From the NCBI GenBank assembly GCA_964504195.1, contig CAZDDI010000001.1, forward strand, positions 62,001 through 126,000: 64,000 bases of DNA. Reading direction: 5' to 3'. Both the position numbers and the translations under genes were made by a program. Of the stretch, positions 1 through 7,885 are shown in pieces; the first letter of the stretch is position 1, and each line of letters starts with the position of its first letter. The DNA comes from CAZDDI01 sp964504195. GTDB taxonomy: Bacteria; Chloroflexota; Anaerolineae; B4-G1; SLSP01. Below the pieces are notes generated by a model. The model was not told the origin of the DNA, made no database searches, and saw only the letters and a list, made by a program, of their open reading frames with translations.

Positions 1-673
1 ACCCTTTCCAATTCCAAATGTATTTGAAGCCCCAATATACATCTACGAATAGATTGAATTTTGTGCCGCTTGCTTCCGGGGAACCTGGTGGTTGCGGTAT
101 AGCGATAAACAGTAGGGGGAGCACCGCTAACAATGCGGTACCGACATCAATTACCAGGATGCCCTGCAAAGGTAAAATGCTAAGTAAGAGTGCGCCCAAC
201 GGCGGCGCGAGAATGTTCATAACACCCTGTAAAGTCTGGTTCATTCCGGCAATGCGGGCCAACTGCGCTTTTGGAACCATCAGCGATGTAGAAGCTTGCA
301 TTGCAGGCCAATGGAACATACCGCCAATGGCGCGCAGGAACATAGCGAGGTAAATGTGCCAGGGTTGCATCAACCCCAGCGCGTAAATGACAGCAAGCCC
401 CAGCGTAACGAGTGCGATGCTGCTATCGGCGACAATCATTACCCGCCGACGATCCCAACGATCCACGAGGGCACCGGCAAACGGGCCAACAACCACGCCG
501 GGTAGCATTGCCACTAGCGAGGCCATCGCCAACACCGTCGCTGAGCCAGTTTCTTCGGTTAGCCACCAGACCAGCGCGAATTGTACCAACATGCTACCTA
601 GTAGCGAGAACGCCTGTCCGATCCAGATGGTAAAAAACGGGACTTTCCACTGCGTAGTATTAATTTCTGACAT
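1..673 (-). CDS. MFS transporter, N-terminal part (cut by window edge)
   Basis: A minus-strand frame is open from an ATG at 671-673 to the window edge, giving the first 224 residues. It starts MSEINTTQWKVPFFTIWIG and continues with hydrophobic segments separated by short charged loops. The loop LVDRWDRRRVMIVAD is the typical signature between helices 2 and 3 of the major facilitator superfamily. The protein is therefore an inner-membrane secondary transporter, of the type often annotated as a drug or macrolide exporter; the substrate cannot be read from the sequence. The upstream 674-866 stretch is AT-rich and probably carries its promoter. The C-terminal half lies outside the window. Confidence 0.85.
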   Translation of the reverse strand, partial: MSEINTTQWKVPFFTIWIGQAFSLLGSMLVQFALVWWLTEETGSATVLAMASLVAMLPGVVVGPFAGALVDRWDRRRVMIVADSSIALVTLGLAVIYALGLMQPWHIYLAMFLRAIGGMFHWPAMQASTSLMVPKAQLARIAGMNQTLQGVMNILAPPLGALLLSILPLQGILVIDVGTALLAVLPLLFIAIPQPPGSPEASGTKFNLFVDVYWGFKYIWNWKG

Positions 674-787
674 CTGCTTTTATACCCTTAGTGGATTCTA
701 TATTAATAATTTTAATCTCATACTTTATTTTGTAAAGTTAGTATTTTATATTATTTAGGTATATTTCAAATGAGTTGGAAAGACGCG

Positions 788-827
788 GTCAGAGATCGGC
801 TCTAGCCTGCTCAGGTCGGTCTCTGAC
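788..827. terminator. Hairpin downstream of the rhodanese gene
   Basis: GTCAGAGA and TCTCTGAC form an 8-bp stem with a 24-nt loop. It lies 40 nt after the stop of the minus-strand rhodanese gene and before the minus-strand transporter gene. There is no clear T tract, so a terminator role is only likely by position. Confidence 0.35.
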
Positions 828-866
828 TGTGCCAGGGTACGCCCTAAATGTAATGGCACTGGCTGG

Positions 867-1304
867 TTACTCTATATCGTACCCGGCATTGCTCCAGTCA
901 AGCATTCCCCCCAGCATATTGCGGACATTGGTAAACCCTTGCTCTTGCAAATACCGCTGCGCCTGACCGCTGCGGTTACCGCTACGACAAACAATAACGA
1001 CAGGCTGATCACGGGGAATATCGTTCAGCCGATTGGGTAACGAGTCGAGCGGAATCAATGTTGCACCGGGAATGTGCCCGGCAGCGAATTCATCCGGCTC
1101 GCGCACATCAAGGATGAAGATAGCCTCGGTCATGTAAAGCACCTGCACTTCAGGGCTGGTGAGCTCTGAGGAGAGCTCTCCGAGGGGCAAGGTAAACCCG
1201 GTCTCTACCGCCGCCGCGGGTGTCACGGATGGTACCACGCAACCCGGCAGCCCGATGACCAGAAGTAACACCAATCCATAAATAATGAATCCTTGTTTTT
1301 TCAT
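867..1304 (-). CDS. Rhodanese-domain lipoprotein
   Basis: This 145-residue protein starts at the ATG at 1302-1304 (MKKQGFIIYG), chosen because a GGGGAGG ribosome site lies just upstream. An N-terminal hydrophobic segment ends in the lipobox LPGC, so it should be exported and lipid-anchored. The rest is a single rhodanese domain with LDVREPDEFAAGHIPGA and the active-site loop VVIVCRSGNRSGQAQ, whose cysteine would carry a persulfide or bind a thiol or oxyanion ligand. Family knowledge supports sulfurtransferase or redox-relay activity outside the membrane; the substrate is unknown. It is transcribed alone, divergently from the cyclase gene. Confidence 0.88.
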   Translation of the reverse strand: MKKQGFIIYGLVLLLVIGLPGCVVPSVTPAAAVETGFTLPLGELSSELTSPEVQVLYMTEAIFILDVREPDEFAAGHIPGATLIPLDSLPNRLNDIPRDQPVVIVCRSGNRSGQAQRYLQEQGFTNVRNMLGGMLDWSNAGYDIE

Positions 1305-1462
1305 AAAACACCTCCCCAATCATAATCTGTATTATATCATAAAACAATCTTGTTTTTAACGGTTGCATTTCAGTCTGTTAGTGCTACAAATAGAGATGAG
1401 GAACACTGTCATCAAGTTAAGATCCGGCAGGTCTATGTGCAAAACTTGTAACTACTCAGCCA

Positions 1463-1580
1463 TGTCATTGCGAGCCGTCTGCAGCGTCCATTCATCTGCG
1501 AATGGCGCAATCTCAACCACGAACGAGATTGCACCGTTCGGAGACGAACGGATGCCGCGAAGATGCGGTTCGCAATGACA
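1463..1580. repeat. REP/MITE-like palindromic repeat
   Basis: TGTCATTGCGAGCCG at 1463 and CGGTTCGCAATGACA ending at 1580 are inverted copies (14 of 15 matching). The interior is internally palindromic. This is the well-known class of small non-coding TTGCGAG repeats scattered between genes in many bacteria. It fills most of the 349-bp gap between the rhodanese and cyclase genes; I see no gene there. Confidence 0.7.
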
Positions 1581-1653
1581 AACAACGTGTAAGCCTAAGT
1601 AGTTACCAAAACTTAATGTATTGAGATGAGGGATCCAACGTGAGGAGGTTGTG

Positions 1654-3237
1654 ATGATTATTCGCTATACACTTCCGCCCAACCCGCCGAAAGAATTTCG
1701 TTCACCATTGCAAGCAATTTTGGTAGGGCGGCGTGCATCGCCGGAGCAACGCATTGATTTAGACTTGTCGCCGGACGTGACCGTGTCGCATCGCCACGCG
1801 CGGCTCAGCTACGAGGACGGCGCATATTGGGTAGAAGATTTGGGCAGCACCAACGGTACCCACGTCAATGGGCAACGCATTACGATCAAGACACAGCTTA
1901 GCCCCACCACTCGGTTAGAGATCGGTCAGACTACCATTGAGCTACTGGCTGAAACCGCACCGCACCCGCAACCTATGCAGTACGATCCGACCCCCGAAGG
2001 TGTCATCGAAGAAGTAGCCGAAGCCGCTACGCCTGTCTTTGAGGCTGTAGATGCCGCTGCCGTTGAACACGATAGCCATGCCTGGCGACAATTGCGCGCT
2101 TTTTACCAGCTCAGCCAGGCACTGGGGACGGCGACTTCGCTTGAGCAATTACTGCACGCCTTGATCGAGCAGCTGCAAGTAGCTGTACCGGCAGCCCAGC
2201 GCGGTGCATTGTTACTACCCGATGAGCGCGGAGAATTGCTGCTCAAGGCACATTGGCCGTTGGGCGATCAATCTGTGAGCATGACCCTGGTCAAAAAAGC
2301 CTTCGATAAGCGCGAGGCATTTATATGGCGGATGCCCACGCAAGAAGCCCCTCCCGCCGATAAACCCGCCAGCGTCATTTACTACCGCGTCAAAGCCGCC
2401 ATTTATGTCCCGCTGCTATGCAACGAGCAAGTGCTGGGTGTGATGTATATGGATAATTACGATGATGCGGATGCGTTCAGTCTGGAAGATTTGGACTTAA
2501 TGCGTGCCATTGCCAATCAAGTTGCTATGTACATCAAGGAGCACAGTTTGCGGCAGGATTTGCAGCGTGAAGAACTTTTTCGCGCCAACTTGTTGCGCCA
2601 GTTCTCGCCACAGATTGCCGACCGGATGACCGAGCAATACAATCGCCTCCGAGTCGGCGGCGAACGGGTTAACCCTGTGACCATTCTTATGTCCGATATT
2701 CGTGGTTTCACCACCATTAGTGCCGGGATGAAGCCGGATGAAGTCGTGCGGATGCTCAATGAGATGTTCGATGCCTTCGTACCGATCATCTTTGAGTACG
2801 ATGGTGTGATTGATAAATACATCGGCGATGCAGTACTGGCGATTTTTGGCAGCCCTGAACCTGATGAAGATCAATGGGGTAAGGCTGTTAGCGCGGGGCT
2901 AGAGATGCAGAGCGCAGTCGAGAAGCTGGGGCAGGGCTGGAAAGTGCGCCGCCTACCGGTCTTCCAGGTTGGTATCGGCATTCATAGTGGCGAAGTAATC
3001 CATGGCTTCATCGGCTCCGCTGCACGGATGGAGTATACGGTCATCGGCGATACGGTGAATCGGACGGCACGGTTGTGCGATGGCGCCGCTGCCGATGAGG
3101 TAGTCATCAGCCAGGCCGTTTATGAGCGCCTGTATCGTCGCCTGGAAGTGGAACCTAAGACGGTCCGCACCAAACACCCGGAGCGCGAGCCGGATCTCAA
3201 AGCCTATGTCGTTAAAGGTATGAAAGAACTTACATGA
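1654..3237 (+). CDS. FHA-GAF-class III adenylate/guanylate cyclase
   Basis: The ATG at 1654 is preferred over the GTG at 1651 because GGAGG ends 5 nt before it. Domains in order: an FHA phosphothreonine-binding domain (about residues 20-85, with VGRR, VSHRHARL and LGSTNGTHVNG); a GAF sensor domain (about 145-305); and a class III nucleotide cyclase domain (about 335-515). The cyclase has the metal-binding aspartates in LMSDIRGFT and KYIGDAVLAIFG and the catalytic Asn/Arg in VNRTARLCD. It would make a cyclic nucleotide in response to a small ligand and a phosphorylated partner. FHA-GAF-cyclase fusions are common in Chloroflexi and cyanobacteria. The stop overlaps the next start (ATGA), so the two genes are translationally coupled. 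Confidence 0.93.
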   Translation: MIIRYTLPPNPPKEFRSPLQAILVGRRASPEQRIDLDLSPDVTVSHRHARLSYEDGAYWVEDLGSTNGTHVNGQRITIKTQLSPTTRLEIGQTTIELLAETAPHPQPMQYDPTPEGVIEEVAEAATPVFEAVDAAAVEHDSHAWRQLRAFYQLSQALGTATSLEQLLHALIEQLQVAVPAAQRGALLLPDERGELLLKAHWPLGDQSVSMTLVKKAFDKREAFIWRMPTQEAPPADKPASVIYYRVKAAIYVPLLCNEQVLGVMYMDNYDDADAFSLEDLDLMRAIANQVAMYIKEHSLRQDLQREELFRANLLRQFSPQIADRMTEQYNRLRVGGERVNPVTILMSDIRGFTTISAGMKPDEVVRMLNEMFDAFVPIIFEYDGVIDKYIGDAVLAIFGSPEPDEDQWGKAVSAGLEMQSAVEKLGQGWKVRRLPVFQVGIGIHSGEVIHGFIGSAARMEYTVIGDTVNRTARLCDGAAADEVVISQAVYERLYRRLEVEPKTVRTKHPEREPDLKAYVVKGMKELT

Positions 3238-4502
3238 ACGCAACTACAAGCGACATTCGTTTATTGTCGGTAGAAAGTATCACGGACTTTGCCGATATTG
3301 CCATCAACGCTTATCCGGGCTTTAAGATTGCCACCGAAGAAGCCCGGCAACAACTCATTGAGCGGCTGGTAAACGTTCAGACCACTGTCCCGATACGCCA
3401 TTTGTACGGCCTGTACCGCGACGATAACCTGTTGGGCGGAATGCAGCTATACGACTTCAAAATGAATATGTTGGGCGCTCAAATTGCGGTGGGCGGCGTG
3501 GGCATGGTGGCTGTAGATTTATTGCACAAGAAAGAACACGTTGCTAAAGAGCTCCTTACTTTCTTTCTGAAGTATTACCGAGAACAAGGTGCTGCTATGG
3601 CGCTGCTCTATCCGTTTAGACCGGATTTCTACTACGCGATGCACTTCGGATACGGGCTAAAAATCAACCAATATCGCTTGCGGCCTGACGCACTGCGTAC
3701 AGGCAACAAATCGAAGGTGCGCTTCCTGACCCTTGAGGATAAAGACAGGGTGATGGATTGCTACAACCGCTATCAAGTCAGCACCCACGGCATGATTGTG
3801 CGGCATTCGCTCGAATGGGATCATATTCTCAAAAACCTCGGCCTGGAAAAACGCCTGGTAGGGTGTGTGCATGAAGGACTGGTAACAGGATACATGCTTT
3901 TCGGTTTCAAGGCCCGCGCGGCAGAAAGCCCTTTACACAACGACATCGTCATCCATGAATTTGTTTACACCAGCCGCGAAGCACTCGCCGCGCTGTTGGG
4001 CTTTCTACACAGACAGACTGATCAGGTTGATCGAATTGTACTCACCACACACGACACCGCCTTCCATCACTTACTGCTCGATCCCCGCAATGAATGTGAA
4101 ACGCTTATCCCTTCGGTCTACCACGAGAGCAACGTACAGGGCGTGGGCTTGATGTACCGTATCATCAATGTCCCTGGTCTCTTCGCTGCATTGTCTGCAC
4201 ACGATTTCAACGAGCAAACCTGTCGGCTCAAGATCACCGTGCATGACACCTTCTTTCCAGAGAATGCAGGCAGTACGTTAGTTTATTTCGAGCATGGACA
4301 GGCAACATTGCCACCAAAAGGTAACTATGATGTAGAGATAATGCTAAACGTTGCGGAACTTTCATCGCTGTTAATAGGTGTGATAGATTTCACGCAGCTC
4401 TATGCCTACAACCTGGCGGAAATTTCGGATACAACCTATTTACAGACAGTGACTCGCCTCTTTTCTGTAGAGCGTCCGCCCGTTTGCCTTACGGCGTTCT
4501 AA
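3234..4502 (+). CDS. Eis-like GNAT N-acetyltransferase
   Basis: This 422-residue protein has an N-terminal GNAT fold (LLGGMQLYDFKMNMLGAQI, GGVGMVAVDLLHKKEHVAKELL, the acetyl-CoA site region), a second GNAT-like middle part, and a C-terminal SCP2-like sterol-carrier region (about 310-420). That is the layout and length of Eis, which acetylates amines such as aminoglycosides or protein lysines. The substrate here is unknown. Its start overlaps the cyclase stop by 4 nt, so the two are one operon, and cyclic nucleotide signalling may be connected to acetylation (inference). A perfect hairpin follows 8 nt after the stop. Confidence 0.87.
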   Translation: MNATTSDIRLLSVESITDFADIAINAYPGFKIATEEARQQLIERLVNVQTTVPIRHLYGLYRDDNLLGGMQLYDFKMNMLGAQIAVGGVGMVAVDLLHKKEHVAKELLTFFLKYYREQGAAMALLYPFRPDFYYAMHFGYGLKINQYRLRPDALRTGNKSKVRFLTLEDKDRVMDCYNRYQVSTHGMIVRHSLEWDHILKNLGLEKRLVGCVHEGLVTGYMLFGFKARAAESPLHNDIVIHEFVYTSREALAALLGFLHRQTDQVDRIVLTTHDTAFHHLLLDPRNECETLIPSVYHESNVQGVGLMYRIINVPGLFAALSAHDFNEQTCRLKITVHDTFFPENAGSTLVYFEHGQATLPPKGNYDVEIMLNVAELSSLLIGVIDFTQLYAYNLAEISDTTYLQTVTRLFSVERPPVCLTAF

Positions 4503-4510
4503 AAACAGAA

Positions 4511-4535
4511 ACGCCCCACCATAAAGGTGGGGCGT
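4511..4535 (-). terminator. Rho-independent terminator of tRNA-Lys
   Basis: ACGCCCCACC and GGTGGGGCGT form a perfect 10-bp stem with a 5-nt loop. On the minus strand it is followed by TTCTGTTTTT, which fits termination of the tRNA transcript. On the plus strand no T tract follows, so it may only partly stop the cyclase-Eis operon. Confidence 0.85.
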
Positions 4536-4537
4536 CT

Positions 4538-4613
4538 TGGTGACCCGCATAGGACTCGAACCTATAACCAATTGATTAAGAGTCAACTGCTCTGCCAATT
4601 GAGCTAGCGGGCC
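4538..4613 (-). tRNA. tRNA-Lys(CTT)
   Basis: The minus strand folds into a full cloverleaf. The acceptor stem is GGCCCGC with GCGGGTC (one G-T pair); the anticodon stem is GTTGA/TCAAT with loop CTCTTAA (anticodon CTT); the T-arm is ATAGG-TTCGAGT-CCTAT; the discriminator is A, and CCA is encoded. It marks the likely border between chromosome and mobile element. The tRNA 3' end faces left, away from the recombinase gene, which is not the usual layout for an element inserted in a tRNA 3' end. Confidence 0.96.
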
Positions 4614-4772
4614 GGGAAAAGTTAAGAAACACCTAAGTCAGGAGCAAATACGAAATAAGAGACCCACTTACCCCCTGTTTTCTTGGGGTTCTGGGACAGT
4701 TATCTCGTAACTGATTCCTAAGCTTCGCTGGCTTACTTATACCACACTTCCGCTTGTTGACAAGTTACCAGA

Positions 4773-4801
4773 CGCCCCGACCAGGCCCAGATGTCGGGGC
4801 G
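4773..4801. terminator. GC-rich hairpin between tRNA and recombinase gene
   Basis: CGCCCCGAC and GTCGGGGCG form a 9-bp perfect stem with an 11-nt loop, 29 nt beyond the recombinase stop on its coding strand. No T run follows. It could end the recombinase transcript or be part of the recombination site; the sequence does not decide. Confidence 0.45.
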
Positions 4802-4829
4802 CTGGCACACTCATGCTAGACCCATAGGC

Positions 4830-5678
4830 TTACAAGTAGCGCTTATGCATGTCTGCTAAATCATCATCGTTCAAAAACGCATACTCGCGGGTGGTTGCCG
4901 GGTCGTTATGTCCCATCAAATCCTGTAACCCCAAAGTTGGACAACCGTTTTTTGTAGCGCGCAGGCCAAAGGCGTGCCGAAAAGCGTGCGGATTCCAACG
5001 CTCAACGCCGGCGCGTGCTGCCAACCGCTTGAGCATTTGGTACAATCCATCATAAGTCAAGGGATGCTGTGGCTTGGTTAGCGACCACCACACCGGGTCC
5101 TCTGGGGCATGTGGAACAGTTTCCCGGTATTCCAGCAGCAGTTCAATGGTTTGGTTGCGAAAGTACACAGTCCGTTCTTTGTTCCCTTTGCCGATAACAT
5201 TGGCCCGGTGTTGCTCCAGTCGCAAATCTCCCCAGCGCAAGTCTATGATTTCTTCGGCGCGACCTCCACTGTTGTAAAGGCACATCAACAAGGCCTTATC
5301 ACGCACAGTCTTTGCTGCGTCTAGCAGCTTCTGATAATCCGGTTGTGCAATCCCCCGCTTAACGCGCTGTGGTTTTTTGGGGTAAGCCACTTCGCGGGCC
5401 GGGTTTACGTCTACATGGGTACGTTCTAACAGCCACCGTCCCAAGCGCCGGAGCACGACGGCATATCCATGTACAGTCCCGTACTTATACCCTTCGCGCT
5501 TTAGATACGCCATAAACGCATTGAACGTACTCGTGCTAAACGGGTCTCGCTCGGCTTCTTGACACCAGGTCAAGAAGCGCGCGGCTAACCCGGCATACCA
5601 ATCGCATGTTTTGCGGCTATCAGCCTTGCCAGCAGCGACAGTATCCAAAAACTCTTCCAAAATACGTTTGTGTTCCAT
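4830..5678 (-). CDS. Tyrosine recombinase (XerC/D-like integrase)
   Basis: This 282-residue phage-integrase-family protein has the full catalytic set: Arg140 in SGGRAEE, Lys164 in GKGNKERT, His231 and Arg234 in HAFRHAFG, His257 in MGHNDPATT, and the nucleophile Tyr266 in REYAFL. The first 100 residues are the SAM-like core-binding domain. The length equals that of Xer proteins, with no extra arm-binding domain and no IntI-specific insertion. It sits beside tRNA-Lys at the edge of the mobile-gene region, so it is the probable integrase of the element (inference). Transcription is towards the tRNA. AACCAG repeats lie just upstream of its start. Confidence 0.93.
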   Translation of the reverse strand: MEHKRILEEFLDTVAAGKADSRKTCDWYAGLAARFLTWCQEAERDPFSTSTFNAFMAYLKREGYKYGTVHGYAVVLRRLGRWLLERTHVDVNPAREVAYPKKPQRVKRGIAQPDYQKLLDAAKTVRDKALLMCLYNSGGRAEEIIDLRWGDLRLEQHRANVIGKGNKERTVYFRNQTIELLLEYRETVPHAPEDPVWWSLTKPQHPLTYDGLYQMLKRLAARAGVERWNPHAFRHAFGLRATKNGCPTLGLQDLMGHNDPATTREYAFLNDDDLADMHKRYL

Positions 5679-5708
5679 GAGAATTTATCCTCCTCTAGTG
5701 TAATTTTT

Positions 5709-5737
5709 GGAACCAGAGGATTGTAACCAGGAACCAG
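5709..5737. repeat. AACCAG repeats upstream of the recombinase gene
   Basis: GGAACCAG occurs at 5709-5716 and 5730-5737, with GTAACCAG at 5723-5730. Short direct repeats next to an integrase gene can be arm-binding or regulatory sites; this is a suggestion only. Confidence 0.3.
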
Positions 5738-5789
5738 GGCAATTCACAGACTCATGTTCGCGGTTGATAAGGCCAGGTGACACGAAAAA

Positions 5790-5822
5790 TCGCGCGCTGT
5801 GACGAACCGTCAGAGCGCGCGA
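5790..5822. repeat. Long palindrome (hairpin)
   Basis: TCGCGCGCT (5790-5798) pairs with AGCGCGCGA (5814-5822), and the stem extends inward through GTGAC/GTCA. It lies in the 273-bp gap between the recombinase gene and the 69-aa gene, pointing away from both starts and stops. Role unknown; it could be a terminator of the minus-strand 69-aa gene. Confidence 0.45.
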
Positions 5823-5951
5823 CTGTTTGGATGATTATTATGGCCCGCTGTATCAGGCGGGATGTCGAGAACGTTGCCCTAGATTAACTCCTCAGATTGG
5901 ACTTTGCGGCAAGTAATGCTAAGATTAGGCAGACTTAGGGGCAAGCAACCT

Positions 5952-6161
5952 TCAAGACAGGGTAACAAACTGTTCGTGTGAGCATGGAGATTCGCAATGC
6001 TGCGCATTCTCTAATGCTTGTACGATCAGATGTTCCAGCACGTCTTGGAAAGATATTTCTGCCTGCTCAGCCGACTTAATGAGTTTGATGAGCGGATTAT
6101 CCGTGGTATCTTCCCGGCAGATTGCTTGGTTAAGCTTGATAAGTTGATCGTTTGTTAGCAT
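5952..6161 (-). CDS. Small hypothetical protein (69 aa)
   Basis: The ORF begins MLTNDQLIKLNQAI and is rich in helix-forming residues; the C-terminus carries two cysteines and histidines (AQHCESPCSHEQF). I do not recognise a family. It is divergent from the Xre-family gene at 6239 and shares with it a 77-bp intergenic region holding a direct repeat. That layout is typical of regulator pairs on mobile elements. No catalytic motif is visible. Confidence 0.55.
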   Translation of the reverse strand: MLTNDQLIKLNQAICREDTTDNPLIKLIKSAEQAEISFQDVLEHLIVQALENAQHCESPCSHEQFVTLS

Positions 6162-6162
6162 A

Positions 6163-6210
6163 TTGATACCTATTGTAAGCGATTGCTACCTATAACGAAC
6201 ACATTATACA
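6163..6210. promoter_or_regulatory. Divergent promoter with 20-bp-spaced direct repeat
   Basis: TTGATACCTAT (6163-6173) and TTGCTACCTAT (6183-6193) are direct repeats with one mismatch, exactly 20 bp apart (two helix turns). A TATACA box at 6205-6210 with TTGCTA 16 bp upstream could serve the plus-strand regulator gene. The layout suggests an operator bound by the Xre-family protein. Confidence 0.45.
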
Positions 6211-6238
6211 CTAATCTCCAACTGAGGTCAAATTCGTT

Positions 6239-6610
6239 ATGTCACAAGAACTGAGCGTATTCATACGAAAAGAAGTGGAAAAGCGTGGTCTTTCTGAGAG
6301 GGAATTATCACGGGCAGCTAAATTGAGCACTACTGCAGTGCATCACATTATCAATAGACCTGATTCAAAGCCTGCGTTTGAGACTTGCATTGCTTTAGCC
6401 AAGGCTCTCGAGATTCCAGAAGCAGTGATTCTTAGCCTGGCTGGCTACAGTGAGATTAACCTATCAGAAGAGATAGATACCGAAATTACCGCTTTTGCGG
6501 TGTACTTGAATAATCTACCACAATCTACGCGCGCTTACACACTTGATGCTTGTTGGTCGGTCGCCCGAATCATTGCTCAAGTTGCGAGCGATCAGATCCC
6601 CGAAAGTTGA
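6239..6610 (+). CDS. Xre-family helix-turn-helix regulator
   Basis: This 123-residue protein has an N-terminal Cro/C1-type HTH (about residues 5-62): RGLSERELSRAAKLSTTAVHHI is the two-helix core, followed by the conserved fourth helix region FETCIALAKALEIPEAVIL. The C-terminal 55 residues probably dimerise. It is divergent from the 69-aa gene and reads towards the SSB-like gene 19 nt downstream, with which it may be cotranscribed. By position it is a candidate element-maintenance or excision regulator. Its coding sequence is more AT-rich than the genes that follow. Confidence 0.85.
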   Translation: MSQELSVFIRKEVEKRGLSERELSRAAKLSTTAVHHIINRPDSKPAFETCIALAKALEIPEAVILSLAGYSEINLSEEIDTEITAFAVYLNNLPQSTRAYTLDACWSVARIIAQVASDQIPES

Positions 6611-6628
6611 TCCTCTTGCTATTTAATC

Positions 6629-7117
6629 ATGAGCGCCAAAATCACTCTCGTTGGTCATCCCGAAGCCCTGCGCATCGAAAAGGGCGTGGTCACTTTCCGG
6701 CTGGTCACTGGCCCGGCTTCGAATACGGCCCCCAAAGGCTTACCGCTGTTCAAATCTGTGACCTACATCGTACAATGCAGCGAGCGGCAGTACAATCGAG
6801 GCCGTGCTCATCCGCAGGATAAATCTGATCTGGTGCTTGAAGGCTATCTCGAACCGCGGCTGGATGAGCAGGGTCGCCCTTGCATTGCGGTAGTAGCCAC
6901 TTCCGTTGCCAGCCTGCTGGCGCAGAACGAGCGGAAGCTGCTCCAAATCCGGGATCAGTTTGTGCAGGCCGAGGCGGACTACGATGCTGTATGTGAGGCG
7001 CAGGGGGAGGATTCACCGCCAGCGCAAACGGCACTGGCGCAGTGGGAGGCGGCCAAGACTAGCCTGCTCAAGTTCCTGGAGAAACACCCGGAGTTCCGGG
7101 GACGCAGTTTGTTCTGA
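6629..7117 (+). CDS. SSB-like OB-fold protein
   Basis: The 162-residue protein opens with a pattern like single-stranded DNA-binding proteins: MSAKITLVGHPEALRI, then VVTFRLVTG, a Phe/Tyr-containing strand around FKSVTYIVQCS, and DLVLEGYLEPR followed by VVATSV. The basic C-terminal half is helical (QAEADYDAVCEAQ onwards) and lacks the acidic tip of housekeeping SSB. I read it as a diverged OB-fold ssDNA-binding protein of the element. The window also has SSB-like genes at 32638 and 56521. Identification rests on pattern only. Confidence 0.6.
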   Translation: MSAKITLVGHPEALRIEKGVVTFRLVTGPASNTAPKGLPLFKSVTYIVQCSERQYNRGRAHPQDKSDLVLEGYLEPRLDEQGRPCIAVVATSVASLLAQNERKLLQIRDQFVQAEADYDAVCEAQGEDSPPAQTALAQWEAAKTSLLKFLEKHPEFRGRSLF

Positions 7118-7138
7118 TGCTTTGCCGGACAAGAAAAC

Positions 7139-7222
7139 GCTCCAGAGCATTCCCCGTGCATCTGGAGCAGCAACCGTGACGCTTTACCGGCTACCCTTGC
7201 CCCCCCGCTTTGACAAGCGGGG
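7139..7222. terminator. Two hairpins between convergent genes
   Basis: GCTCCAGA/TCTGGAGC (7139-7146 and 7161-7168) is followed on the minus strand by GTTTTCTTG. CCCCGCTT/AAGCGGGG (7203-7210 and 7215-7222) has a 4-nt loop. Placed between the convergent SSB-like and kinase-like genes, they probably terminate transcription from both sides. Confidence 0.65.
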
Positions 7223-7230
7223 CTTGAATT

Positions 7231-7863
7231 TCACCCGTTACCCTCGACCCGTTCCCCAATCCATGCGGCCACTTGCTGCGCGGTTTCGGCAACTGTAGCA
7301 GCCGTGGTATCGAGCCGCGTGATGGGCGGCTGTCCGGCGTAAGCCTGGAACCACTGATTGAAGCGCAGGTGCTCGGTCAAATACTCCGGGGCGTGCGCCC
7401 CGCGCCAGGCCGGGCGCGCTTGCAGCCGCGCAGCGAGCGTGTCATCCGCACAGACCAGCGCCAGGTAATGAATGGCTGAGAAGTAGCGGCGTTCGACGCA
7501 CGGCTCCAGATTAGCCGGGACGCCGCAGCCTGCCCCAAACAACACCACAGGCCGCCCGGCTTGCGCGATGTTCTTGCTGACGCGCAGCCAGGTCTCGAAG
7601 AAGTCGCGGTACTGGGTAGCGGGCGTGTCGAACTCTGGTCGCCAGAGAATATCCACATCCAGCAGCACCGCTGCCGGCACACGCCCCAGCAGGTGTTGGC
7701 ACACGGCGGACTTCCCCGCGCCGCTGGCCCCGGCCACGATCAGCAAGGGCAAGTGAAGAAACGGATGGGGATGCCCGCATTCTGGGCAGATAGCCACCGG
7801 CCCGGTGGGGTCAATGAGCTTGTCGGCGCGGTACATCCCGCAGTGCCAGCATACATTCAGCAT
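7231..7863 (-). CDS. Zinc-ribbon P-loop kinase-like protein
   Basis: This 210-residue protein begins with a zinc ribbon (Cys5-x2-Cys8 and Cys26-x2-Cys29) followed by a P-loop, GASGAGKS, at about 45-52. LLDVDIL may provide the Walker B-type acidic residue, and RLQARPAWRG looks like the LID region of small nucleoside/shikimate-type kinases. It therefore probably phosphorylates a small molecule or nucleotide; the substrate is unknown. It is the last gene of a minus-strand trio (67-aa protein, methyltransferase, kinase), 22 nt after the methyltransferase stop. The start has no strong ribosome site but the zinc ribbon supports it. Confidence 0.72.
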   Translation of the reverse strand: MLNVCWHCGMYRADKLIDPTGPVAICPECGHPHPFLHLPLLIVAGASGAGKSAVCQHLLGRVPAAVLLDVDILWRPEFDTPATQYRDFFETWLRVSKNIAQAGRPVVLFGAGCGVPANLEPCVERRYFSAIHYLALVCADDTLAARLQARPAWRGAHAPEYLTEHLRFNQWFQAYAGQPPITRLDTTAATVAETAQQVAAWIGERVEGNG

Positions 7864-7885
7864 AGTGAGCGCCTCCCAGCTGTGG

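Noticed and set aside
4830..5678. Recombinase as integron integrase IntI for the cassette cluster
   Set aside because: It lacks the extra segment typical of IntI and lies 40 kb away; it is a plain Xer/phage-type recombinase.
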